Part shown: positions 1-5,279 of the stretch, piece after piece
Numbering within the stretch: position 1 is the stretch's first letter
Layout of the letters: every line of letters starts with the position of its first letter
Virus record (IMG/VR): IMGVR_UViG_3300045912_000211
Span: 1 to 22,350 of that record
DNA: 22,350 nucleotides
Reading direction: 5' to 3' (one strand)
Source: a virus
The notes under the pieces: generated by a model
What the model saw: only the letters and a program-made list of their open reading frames with translations
Databases searched by the model: none
What the model was told of the DNA's origin: nothing
Translations under genes and position numbers: made by a program

Positions 1-2
1 GC

Positions 3-95
3 TACGATCCGGTCGCGGCCTGCAAGGAAATCACCGACGCCCGCAACGCACAGGCACGCCGCGATGCGCAGACCCGCTCCGACGCGCCCATGTAG
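3..95 (+). CDS. C-terminal end of an unidentified protein (5' end outside window)
   Basis: This frame is open from the window edge to a TAG stop and encodes 30 residues ending in SDAPM. It was chosen over the two other open rightward frames because its composition is protein-like (mixed Ala, Asp, Glu, Lys and Gln), while the others are Arg/Pro/Thr-rich shadows. Too little is present to assign a family. If real, it runs toward the leftward repressor gene, so the two genes converge around the hairpin at 139-165. The possibility that this is non-coding cannot be excluded. Confidence 0.4.
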   Translation, partial: YDPVAACKEITDARNAQARRDAQTRSDAPM

Positions 96-138
96 GGCGT
101 CCGTTTCCCGTGAAGCATCGGCGTAAGGGTGCATGGGG

Positions 139-165
139 CCTAGCCATTTCGACTTAATGGCTAGG
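139..165. other. Perfect 10-bp hairpin between convergent genes
   Basis: CCTAGCCATT (139-148) is the exact reverse complement of AATGGCTAGG (156-165), with a 7-nt loop. It lies downstream of the unknown gene ending at 95 and downstream of the leftward repressor gene. It could be a bidirectional terminator, but neither side has a run of T, so a protein-binding palindrome or Rho-related 3' end is equally possible. Bases 96-138 show nothing recognisable. Confidence 0.5.
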
Positions 166-167
166 CT

Positions 168-184
168 GTTACCATCATGGAAAC
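168..184. promoter_or_regulatory. Operator-like 17-bp inverted repeat (O-left 2)
   Basis: GTTACC-ATCAT-GGAAAC: six-base arms with a 5-base spacer and one arm mismatch. It matches the reverse complement of the site at 633-649 at 15 of 17 positions, which is far beyond what dyad symmetry alone requires. It lies 33 bp (centre to centre) from the site at 201-217, just beyond the repressor stop codon. Confidence 0.6.
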
Positions 185-200
185 ATCAAGTCAAGAGTTA

Positions 201-217
201 ATTACCTTGGCGGTAAC
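201..217. promoter_or_regulatory. Operator-like 17-bp inverted repeat (O-left 1)
   Basis: ATTACC-TTGGC-GGTAAC: the same arm-spacer-arm plan as the other three sites, with one arm mismatch. It overlaps the last codons and stop of the leftward repressor gene. Being inside coding sequence makes chance or codon constraint possible, but the 33-bp spacing to 168-184 mirrors the 34-bp spacing of the pair on the other side of the repressor gene. Confidence 0.5.
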
Positions 218-564
218 CGCCGCGAATTTGGCCGTCTTCGCTCGGCAGAGGGAAGAGTTAGGACTTCGTTTTCGAGGATGATCTTCGCCGCTTCCTGCAT
301 GACCTGCTTGGCGCGAAGCTGTGCAGGCCGCTGGAACAGGATGCCTGCGTCGCGCATCTGAGGCTCTTCGGACAAAAGCGCGTCTGCAGCAGCAGAAATC
401 ACGTCCAACGAGATCGGGCGGCTGCCGTTAAGCCACCGCGTCACGTTCTCTTTGTTCGTTTCCATGCGAGTGGCAAGTTCATCCTGGGTTACGCCGAGGG
501 CGATCAGCCATTCACCCAAATAAAAGGGCCTGAGCCCGTTCGGTGCGCGATACTTGGTTGCCAT
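202..564 (-). CDS. XRE-family HTH repressor (CI-like), leftward
   Basis: A 120-residue protein with a helix-turn-helix in its first half: the stretch around VTQDELATRMETNKENVTRWLNG (about residues 25-47) fits the XRE/Cro-CI fold, where the second helix contacts operator DNA. The C-terminal part is Arg/Pro-rich and lacks the Ser/Lys dyad and peptidase domain of a LexA-type CI repressor, so RecA-stimulated self-cleavage is not expected. It is transcribed divergently from the small HTH gene at 658 across a 93-bp gap that holds two operator-like dyads. The likely role is lysogeny repressor; an accessory HTH regulator is the alternative. The ATG at 564 is preceded by a weak GAGAAG about 8-9 nt upstream. 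Confidence 0.85.
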   Translation of the reverse strand: MATKYRAPNGLRPFYLGEWLIALGVTQDELATRMETNKENVTRWLNGSRPISLDVISAAADALLSEEPQMRDAGILFQRPAQLRAKQVMQEAAKIILENEVLTLPSAERRRPNSRRLPPR

Positions 565-598
565 GGCGGCATCTTCTCAGCCGTCGCCTTGGCGCGCA

Positions 599-615
599 GT
601 ATCCACAGCGGTAAC
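599..615. promoter_or_regulatory. Operator-like 17-bp repeat in divergent promoter region (O-right 2)
   Basis: GTATCC-ACAGC-GGTAAC: the right arm is perfect and the left arm matches 4 of 6 bases, so this is the weakest of the four sites. It covers a leftward GATACT (598-603 on the + strand reads AGTATC) that could be the -10 element of the repressor promoter, so occupancy could give autoregulation. The first nine bases also resemble a DnaA box. Confidence 0.45.
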
Positions 616-622
616 TTTCCGA

Positions 623-651
623 TTGCCCTCTAGTTGCCGTGATGGTAACTG
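623..651 (+). promoter_or_regulatory. Possible promoter of the Cro-like gene
   Basis: TTGCCC (623-628), a 17-bp spacer and TAACTG (646-651) give a weak sigma-70-type promoter. Transcription would then start at about the ATG at 658, giving a leaderless or nearly leaderless message, which fits the lack of a clear ribosome binding site there. The operator at 633-649 covers the spacer and -10. Prediction by eye only. Confidence 0.3.
633..649. promoter_or_regulatory. Operator-like 17-bp inverted repeat (O-right 1)
   Basis: GTTGCC-GTGAT-GGTAAC: six-base arms, 5-base spacer and one arm mismatch. It ends 8 bp before the ATG of the Cro-like gene, where a bound repressor would block the start of the early operon. 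Its reverse complement matches 168-184 at 15 of 17 bases. Confidence 0.65.
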
Positions 652-657
652 GATTGC

Positions 658-888
658 ATGAACGATTCGCCGCTCAAGACATATCGCGAGCAGCAAGACC
701 CGCCTCTCACCCAGGAGGACTTGGCGCGCCTGCTAGGCGTCACCAAAGCAACAGTCTCACGGTGGGAGAGCGGCGCGCGTAAAATCGACGCGGAGAAGCT
801 TCCTGAAGTGAGCGAGAAGACGGGCATCCCGCCGGCTTTTCTCAGGCCTGATCTTGCCGAGATGATGCGCGCGGAGCCAGCCCAATGA
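658..888 (+). CDS. Cro-like XRE-family HTH regulator, rightward
   Basis: A 76-residue protein that is almost only a helix-turn-helix: LTQEDLARLLGVTKATVSRW (about residues 17-36) has the classic XRE pattern with the Q-x-x-L-A and T-V-S-R-W positions. The size and divergent arrangement with the repressor at 202-564 match Cro or CII-type early regulators. There is no good Shine-Dalgarno sequence before ATG 658, in line with the possible leaderless transcript. It ends 11 bp before the stop of the leftward gene at 900, so the two converge. It probably binds the same GTTACC-N5-GGTAAC sites; this is inferred from position only. Confidence 0.85.
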   Translation: MNDSPLKTYREQQDPPLTQEDLARLLGVTKATVSRWESGARKIDAEKLPEVSEKTGIPPAFLRPDLAEMMRAEPAQ

Positions 889-899
889 AGGCTCCCGTC

Positions 900-1172
900 C
901 TACATCAGCCGCGCTGGCGTATCGTTCCCGTCCTGCGCGACCGGGCATCCCGACAGGCTGCATTCGGTCTGCCGCAGCATCGCCTTGGCGTCCTCCCGGC
1001 TGCAGACGATCTTCACCTCGATCTCCCGGCGGCCATCGTCCTCCCGGTAGAAGGCGAACATCAGATTCCCCCCGCCGACCGGCGTGATCTTCGCAATCCG
1101 GTTGACGAAATACACCGGCGCGCAGCCGCGCTCGACCAGGGGTGCGGGCTCCGGCGCAGCAATCATTCCCAT
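900..1172 (-). CDS. Small conserved phage protein (PVYFVNRIAK type), leftward
   Basis: A 90-residue protein whose core, CAPVYFVNRIAKITPVGGGN (about residues 16-35), followed by FAFYRE and a hydrophobic strand around EIEVKIVC, looks like a small beta-rich protein; similar short proteins occur in rhizobial prophages as hypothetical proteins. The function is unknown. ATG 1172 was chosen over upstream alternatives because GGGGGAG sits 7 nt before it on the leftward strand. The rightward frame 885-1328 across this region begins and ends with ATGA overlaps but encodes a His/Arg/Pro-rich sequence typical of an antisense shadow, so the leftward gene is preferred. Confidence 0.7.
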   Translation of the reverse strand: MGMIAAPEPAPLVERGCAPVYFVNRIAKITPVGGGNLMFAFYREDDGRREIEVKIVCSREDAKAMLRQTECSLSGCPVAQDGNDTPARLM

Positions 1173-1324
1173 TCCAAGTCTCCCCCATATTGCAGACATG
1201 GGGAACCCTACCGATGGTTGCAGCGCACCCGGAATGCGGCGGAACACCGCAAGGTTTACAAAGCGTTAATTCGCGAAATATCAGGCATTTTGTGCCCGTG
1301 GCCCGCCGCTCATGAGGTGTCGTC

Positions 1325-1588
1325 ATGACGGGTACAACCACGCTCTCGCTGCGTTTCGAGACGCATCCGGACGCTGCCGAACTGATCGATCGGCTATCGA
1401 CGCTTGCCGAAGCTGGACCGCAGCTTGTCCCAGGACTTCTCGACCTTCTTGACCGCTTCGGCGGTCTGCCGGCCGGTGCCCTGCCTCGACCGGCTCCGCG
1501 TTCAGGTCGAACCATTTCAGGGTGTAGACCGTGCGCATCATCGGCGACCGCTTGTCGGACGCCATCATCAATACCGACCACGAGATGA
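1325..1588 (+). CDS. Possible small protein, competing with an antisense ORF
   Basis: An ATG preceded by GAGGT at 6-nt spacing starts an ORF whose first 50 residues (LRFETHPDAAELIDRL, then LLDLLDRFGGLPAG) look like a genuine alpha-helical protein. After about residue 55 the sequence turns into Pro/Arg/Ser/Thr-rich text typical of a wrong frame. Either the gene is frameshifted near 1485, or the leftward ORF at 1394-1568 is the real gene and this is its shadow. A weak promoter-like TTTACA-N18-TATCAG lies upstream (about 1254-1283). No family is recognised. Confidence 0.35.
   Translation: MTGTTTLSLRFETHPDAAELIDRLSTLAEAGPQLVPGLLDLLDRFGGLPAGALPRPAPRSGRTISGCRPCASSATACRTPSSIPTTR
1394..1568 (-). pseudogene. 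Small leftward ORF apparently broken by a single-base frameshift
   Basis: On the leftward strand ATG 1568 (with a second ATG at 1565) opens a frame reading MMASDKRSPMMRTVYTLKWF and on to NAEPVEAG. At the GGG run near 1485-1490, skipping one base continues into TGRQTAEAVKKVEKSWDKL and then RSSFGKRR and TAG at 1396-1394. The two halves join into a coherent 57-residue basic protein, while the unshifted frame gives Arg-rich nonsense to 1323. This suggests a one-base insertion (mutation or assembly error) or, less likely, recoding. The ribosome binding site is weak, and the competing ORF on the other strand keeps confidence moderate. Confidence 0.4.
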
Positions 1589-1604
1589 TCGAAGGCAATC
1601 CGCT

Positions 1605-1676
1605 ATGACGTCCGATCTCGGATTGTGGCTCATTGCAGCGCTGGGGCTGCTCGCATTTGCGGCGGTGTTCGCATGA
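1605..1676 (+). CDS. Possible 23-residue single-span membrane peptide
   Basis: ATG 1605 has GAAGG 9 nt upstream and encodes MTSDLGLWLIAALGLLAFAA followed by VFA, an almost entirely hydrophobic segment long enough for one membrane span. Its TGA overlaps the ATG of the ParB-like gene at 1673 as ATGA, the same coupling used by many genes in this operon. The peptide could be functional or a translational-coupling leader; its small size makes chance possible. Confidence 0.35.
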   Translation: MTSDLGLWLIAALGLLAFAAVFA

Positions 1677-2503
1677 GCGAGACGGTTTTTCCTATTCTGC
1701 CTCTTGGCGAAGAGATCGTGAATGCGAAGGTGCGCGGCGCCGTCGGCACGCTGAAAGTTGTTCCGATCTCGCAGCTTTACGTCGACAGCACCTATCAGCG
1801 CGCGGTCTCGGCAGGATCGGTGCGCAATATCAAGCGAATCTGTTCGGCATTCGACTGGGCCAAGTTTCTGCCTGTCATCGTTGCTCGCGAAGTCGATCGG
1901 TATCTTGTCATTGATGGGCAGCACCGGACTATCGCTGCGGCGACCGTCGGGGTAAAGCAGGTGCCATGCTACATACTGTCGTGCTCGCCGGCGGAGGCTG
2001 CGTCCGCCTTTGCTGCGATCAACGGCAACGTCACCCCGATGCAGCCGATTGATCTTTGGTTTGCGGAACTTGCTGCAAAGGACCCCGATGCGGTCGCGCT
2101 GCAGCAAGTCCTCGATGCTGCGGGCGTGAAGGTGACCCGAAAGAAGGAGGGCTTCGCGGTTGGCGAGACCCGTTCGATCAACGTGCTGCGGCGCGCCTTG
2201 CGTTTCTATGGCTCCGCGATCCTGACCACGATCCTGCAATGCATCGTGGAGACCGGTGACGGCAATCCCGGCATGATCAACGGGGCGTTCGTAAACGGCA
2301 TTGGCTACGCCATCCGCACCAAGCCCGACCTGCTCGCGAAGCCGACCGAGCTGTTCGATGTGCTGGACAAGATTTCGTTGTCCGAACTCTTGCGCGAGGC
2401 GCAGATCGAATACGCCCGCACCGGCAATCCCGTGCAGTTCATCATTACCAGACAGGTCAATGCTGCCCTCAAGCGCGGAAAGGAGCCGGCCCGTGCCGCA
2501 TGA
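1673..2503 (+). CDS. ParB/Sulfiredoxin-fold (DGQHR-type) phage protein
   Basis: A 276-residue protein with a ParB-like N-terminal domain: VVPISQLYVDSTYQR (about residues 29-43) followed by the hallmark DGQHR at 81-85 and a helical region. DGQHR/ParB-fold proteins bind nucleotide or DNA, and some act as nucleases or CTPases; the rest of this one (residues 110-276, with a REAQIEYAR helix) has no recognised motif. Phage copies usually lie in early operons and their role is unsettled. The start at 1673 overlaps the preceding stop; the frame is open further upstream to 1625, but that part matches the hydrophobic mini-ORF region and lacks a ribosome binding site. It overlaps the next gene by 11 bp. 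Confidence 0.8.
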   Translation: MSETVFPILPLGEEIVNAKVRGAVGTLKVVPISQLYVDSTYQRAVSAGSVRNIKRICSAFDWAKFLPVIVAREVDRYLVIDGQHRTIAAATVGVKQVPCYILSCSPAEAASAFAAINGNVTPMQPIDLWFAELAAKDPDAVALQQVLDAAGVKVTRKKEGFAVGETRSINVLRRALRFYGSAILTTILQCIVETGDGNPGMINGAFVNGIGYAIRTKPDLLAKPTELFDVLDKISLSELLREAQIEYARTGNPVQFIITRQVNAALKRGKEPARAA

Positions 2504-2849
2504 ATGCGCCTGCCCGATCTGTGGGACGCCCGTTTCCGATCTGCCGCTGCAGATCCTGCCGGAACGCGGGATGGTCATCGCCAATGGCCGGTTTGTGACA
2601 ATCTCCGGCCAGGAGATGCAATTGCTGGCCTTGCTGGCGCGTATCTTTCCCCGCGTGCTCACGAAGGAAGCCGCGCTCGATCATCTCTATCAGCTCAATC
2701 CCGAAGGTGAAGCGGAGGCAAAGATCCTCGACGTGATCATTTGCAAGATCAGGCGAAAGGTTCAGCCGTTGGGTCTTCGTATCGATACGCAATGGGGCAT
2801 TGGCTACGCGCTTGCGGCGCCCGTCCGGATTTCGGGAGAGGCCGCATGA
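2493..2849 (+). CDS. Winged-helix DNA-binding protein (OmpR/PhoB C-terminal type)
   Basis: A 118-residue protein starting at GTG 2493, chosen because AAGGAG lies 7 nt upstream; the frame upstream is a Ser/Arg/Pro-rich shadow of the ParB-like gene. Residues about 28-108 follow the OmpR/PhoB wing pattern: a beta strand (GRFVTIS), helix 1 (EMQLLALLARIF), helix 2 (TKEAALDHLYQL), recognition helix (AKILDVIICKIRRKVQ) and the wing strand IDTQWGIGYAL. There is no receiver domain, so this is a stand-alone DNA binder. An N-terminal CACPIC (residues 5-10) hints at a partial zinc site without an obvious second pair. It probably regulates phage transcription; the target is unknown. Confidence 0.8.
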   Translation: MPHECACPICGTPVSDLPLQILPERGMVIANGRFVTISGQEMQLLALLARIFPRVLTKEAALDHLYQLNPEGEAEAKILDVIICKIRRKVQPLGLRIDTQWGIGYALAAPVRISGEAA

Positions 2850-3484
2850 ACCCCGCCACCATCCTCACCATGGCCAACGGCAAGGGCATCGATCTGTTCG
2901 ATCCGAAGCCCGAGGATATCGACTTCGCCGTTGTCGCCGAACATCTCGCCAAGGAATGCCGCTATAACGGCGCAACCCCCGGCGTGTTCTATTCGGTGGC
3001 CGAGCATAGCGTGCGCGGCGCCAAGGCGATCCTCGCCCACAATCTCGACCATCGCCTCGCCGCCTATTTCCTCGTGCATGACTGCCACGAGGGCTTCCTG
3101 AAAGACGACACCACGCCCAAGAAGCAGCTCGTTGCCGAGATCGCAGAGACGAGCTTCGGCACGCTCGCCGGGCATGTCAGGTCGGCCTTTGATCTCGCCA
3201 CCTATCGCTTCGACAAGGTCATTCACGATGCCGCGGGCCTTGCATGGCCGCCCGATTCAGGCCTTCAGGCGGCCCTCAAGCGCTGGGACCTGATCATGTT
3301 CATGACCGAATGGCGCGACCTGATGCGCGACATCCCGCATCCAAACCCCGCGCCGTATTCCGGCATCAAGCCGCTGCCCGACAGGATCGAACCCTATCTC
3401 GACTGGCGCGACGCCATGGCCGAATACATCGCAGTGGCGAGGGCGATCCTTCCAGCGCTGCAGCGGCAGGCGGAGGCTTTGTGA
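2846..3484 (+). CDS. HD-domain phosphohydrolase, YfbR/5'-nucleotidase-like
   Basis: A 212-residue protein with HD-domain signatures: AEHS (His54), then LVHDCHEGFLKD with the His78-Asp79 metal pair and Glu82, as in YfbR-type dNMP 5'-nucleotidases; a later Asp in KRWDLIMFMTEWRDL would complete the site. Members dephosphorylate deoxynucleoside monophosphates using a divalent metal in the cytoplasm, so a role in nucleotide pools during phage replication is likely; removal of specific nucleotides as counter-defence is speculative. ATG 2846 overlaps the previous stop (ATGA), and its own stop overlaps the next start. Confidence 0.85.
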   Translation: MNPATILTMANGKGIDLFDPKPEDIDFAVVAEHLAKECRYNGATPGVFYSVAEHSVRGAKAILAHNLDHRLAAYFLVHDCHEGFLKDDTTPKKQLVAEIAETSFGTLAGHVRSAFDLATYRFDKVIHDAAGLAWPPDSGLQAALKRWDLIMFMTEWRDLMRDIPHPNPAPYSGIKPLPDRIEPYLDWRDAMAEYIAVARAILPALQRQAEAL

Positions 3485-4026
3485 TGGCCTCCAAATCAGC
3501 CATCGAATGGACCGAGTCGACCTGGAATCCGATTGTCGGATGCACGATCCTGTCGCCCGGCTGCACGCATTGCTATGCGATGCGGACGGCCGCGCGGCTC
3601 TCGAACAATTCCGCCACGCCCCACTATGCCGGCACGGTCAAGACCGTGAACGGCCATCCGGTCTGGACCGGCAAGGTCGCGCTCGCGCCTGAGCGCGTGC
3701 TCACCGAACCGGTCCGCCGCAAGAAACCGACGATGTATTTCGTCAACAGCATGTCCGATTTGTTCCACGAGGATGTGCCCGACGACTGGATCGACAAGGT
3801 GTTCGCCGTCATGGCGCTTACGCCGCAGCACACCTACCAGGCGCTGACAAAGCGGCCGGCGCGGATGCGCTCCTACATGGCGGAGATGACACGGCAAGAA
3901 TGGTGGAAGGCCCGCATCTTCGGCAAGACAGCACGAGCCATCCGCAGGAACGGTCAGACCGTCCAGATGCCGGTGCTGGCGATCACCGTCCCGGAATGGC
4001 TTGCGCGTGAGAAGGGGTTGATCTGA
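3484..4026 (+). CDS. Phage Gp37/Gp68 family protein (DUF5131), short form
   Basis: The N-terminus has the family pattern: IEWTESTWNPIVGC, then SPGCTHCYAMR with Cys20, Cys27 and Cys30 (a CX6CX2C arrangement resembling a radical-SAM/Fe-S site), then MYFVNSMSDLFHEDVPDDWI and ALTPQHTYQALTKRPARM. Known full-length relatives continue for some 60-80 more residues with SAEPLLG- and GGESG-like motifs. Here the protein stops at residue 180 with a different tail (TVPEWLAREKGLI). It is therefore either a natural short form or a fusion or truncation. The biochemical activity of the family is not established. ATG 3484 overlaps the preceding TGA. Confidence 0.85.
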   Translation: MASKSAIEWTESTWNPIVGCTILSPGCTHCYAMRTAARLSNNSATPHYAGTVKTVNGHPVWTGKVALAPERVLTEPVRRKKPTMYFVNSMSDLFHEDVPDDWIDKVFAVMALTPQHTYQALTKRPARMRSYMAEMTRQEWWKARIFGKTARAIRRNGQTVQMPVLAITVPEWLAREKGLI

Positions 4027-4059
4027 CCCCATGTTTTCAAACCTCCAAGGGAGAATGCA

Positions 4060-4401
4060 ATGCGCCTGATTACTGACGTGCTGCGGGACATCCGAAAGGG
4101 TCGTCCCGTGGAAGAGGCGACGATGGCGCTGGCGGATGTGGTCCGCGCCGTCGACGAAACCGGCAAGGAAGGCTCGGTCACGATCACGCTGAAGATCAAG
4201 CCCGCCAAGCACGGCGGGCCGGAAAAGACGCTCGTCGCCGAAGTCAAGGCAAAGAAGCCGATCTCGGAAATCGCGCCGGCGGTGTTCTTCTCCGATGCCG
4301 AGGGCGACCTGCATCGCTTCGATCCGCGTCAGGAAGAGATGGCGCTCGGCGAAGTCGGTGGCGACAAGCCGGTGATGGACGCTAGCCGGTTCGCCGGCTG
4401 A
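4060..4401 (+). CDS. Small conserved phage protein preceding DUF2303
   Basis: A 113-residue protein beginning MRLITDVLRDIRKGRPVEEA, with a likely beta-hairpin region (GSVTITLKIKP) and an acidic C-terminal half (FFSDAEGDLHRFDPRQEE). GGGAG lies 7 nt before ATG 4060. It is recognised only as the kind of small protein that usually precedes DUF2303 genes in alphaproteobacterial phages; no catalytic motif is visible. The pairing with the next gene suggests a shared role in early DNA metabolism or host takeover, but this rests on position only. Confidence 0.75.
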   Translation: MRLITDVLRDIRKGRPVEEATMALADVVRAVDETGKEGSVTITLKIKPAKHGGPEKTLVAEVKAKKPISEIAPAVFFSDAEGDLHRFDPRQEEMALGEVGGDKPVMDASRFAG

Positions 4402-4444
4402 CCGCCTGATTTTGTCCTACTTAAACTCAAAAGGATCAATTGCA

Positions 4445-5269
4445 ATGGCTGAAACCAATACCGCCGAAACGATTGCCGATCTGGCACGGCAAGGCATGCA
4501 GGCGCATGTCGTCACCGCAAAGGATGGCCGTGAATTTCTGATCGTTCCTGATGGCTACTGCAAACACGATATCGCGGAAGAGCATGGCCTCAAGCGCACC
4601 ATGCCGGCCTATCTGTCCCAGTCGGTGACGCTGCAGACCGCCGACTCGCTGGTCGATTACGTCAACCGCTTCAAGGGCGCTGAGACCGTGCTCTTCGCCG
4701 ATATTGCGGCGAACCGCATCCTGGCCGCGATCGATTTCCACACCGCGGCCGGAAAGGATGCGCCGCAGGTGCGCCGCGTGGCGCACCGCGCCGATCTGGT
4801 CCTGCCCTTCTCCGAAGAGTGGAACCTGTGGCGCGGCATATCCGGGAACCTAAAGCCGCAGCTTGAATTCGCCCGCTTCATCGAAGAGAACGGGGCGGAC
4901 GTGACGGCTCCCGATGCGGCCGAACTCCTTGAGGCCGTCCGCGACCTGCAGGCAAAACGTCACGTCAATTTCATCAAGGCGGTCCGTACGTCCAGCGAAA
5001 ACGAGACCTTTGAATATTCCGACGATACCAAGGCGGTTACCAAGGGCGGCATCGAATTGCCGACCAAGTTCAAGCTCGGTATTCCGGTTTACTTCGGGGA
5101 GCCTGACGTCGAGCTCTTTGCCTTCCTGCGCTGGAAGCTCGGCGAAGGTTCGCTGACGCTCGGCATTCAGCTTCACCGCGCCGAGCATGTTCGGCAGGCG
5201 GTGTTCAAGCAGATAGTCACGCAGGTGGCCGAACGCACGGGCTGTCTCGCGGTCTTCGGCAAGATCTGA
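4445..5269 (+). CDS. DUF2303 (YfdQ-like) family phage protein
   Basis: A 274-residue protein with the family's layout: an N-terminal segment about a gene-specific TADSLVDYVNRFKG, a core with LFADIAANRILAAIDFH and GKDAPQVRRVAHRADLVLPF, the EEWNLWRGISG region, and a C-terminal beta-rich half ending in FGKI. Family members are common in temperate phages beside early genes, and their function is unknown. ATG 4445 was chosen over the upstream frame opening at 4412 because AAAGGAT lies 8 nt before it and the extra 11 residues are not conserved-looking. It is followed after 10 bp by the ParB-methyltransferase fusion. Confidence 0.85.
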   Translation: MAETNTAETIADLARQGMQAHVVTAKDGREFLIVPDGYCKHDIAEEHGLKRTMPAYLSQSVTLQTADSLVDYVNRFKGAETVLFADIAANRILAAIDFHTAAGKDAPQVRRVAHRADLVLPFSEEWNLWRGISGNLKPQLEFARFIEENGADVTAPDAAELLEAVRDLQAKRHVNFIKAVRTSSENETFEYSDDTKAVTKGGIELPTKFKLGIPVYFGEPDVELFAFLRWKLGEGSLTLGIQLHRAEHVRQAVFKQIVTQVAERTGCLAVFGKI

Positions 5270-5279
5270 GCTGCCGGGA

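Noticed and set aside
599-607. DnaA-box-like GTATCCACA
   Set aside because: One isolated near match; it overlaps the operator arm and divergent promoter, so chance or shared bases explain it.
885-1328. Rightward 147-codon ORF with ATGA overlaps at both ends
   Set aside because: Overlaps look like operon coupling, but the sequence is His/Arg/Pro-rich with antisense character, while the leftward frame 900-1172 has a natural protein sequence and a well-placed ribosome binding site.
757-1581. Long leftward ORF of 274 codons
   Set aside because: Very rich in Arg, Gly, Ala and Pro, spanning several better supported genes; a shadow frame of GC-rich DNA.
1528-1608. Rightward 26-codon open frame ending NTDHEMIEGNPL
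   Set aside because: Protein-like by eye but too short, preceded by an in-frame stop at 1525 and with no clear start; it is antisense to the proposed leftward ORF.
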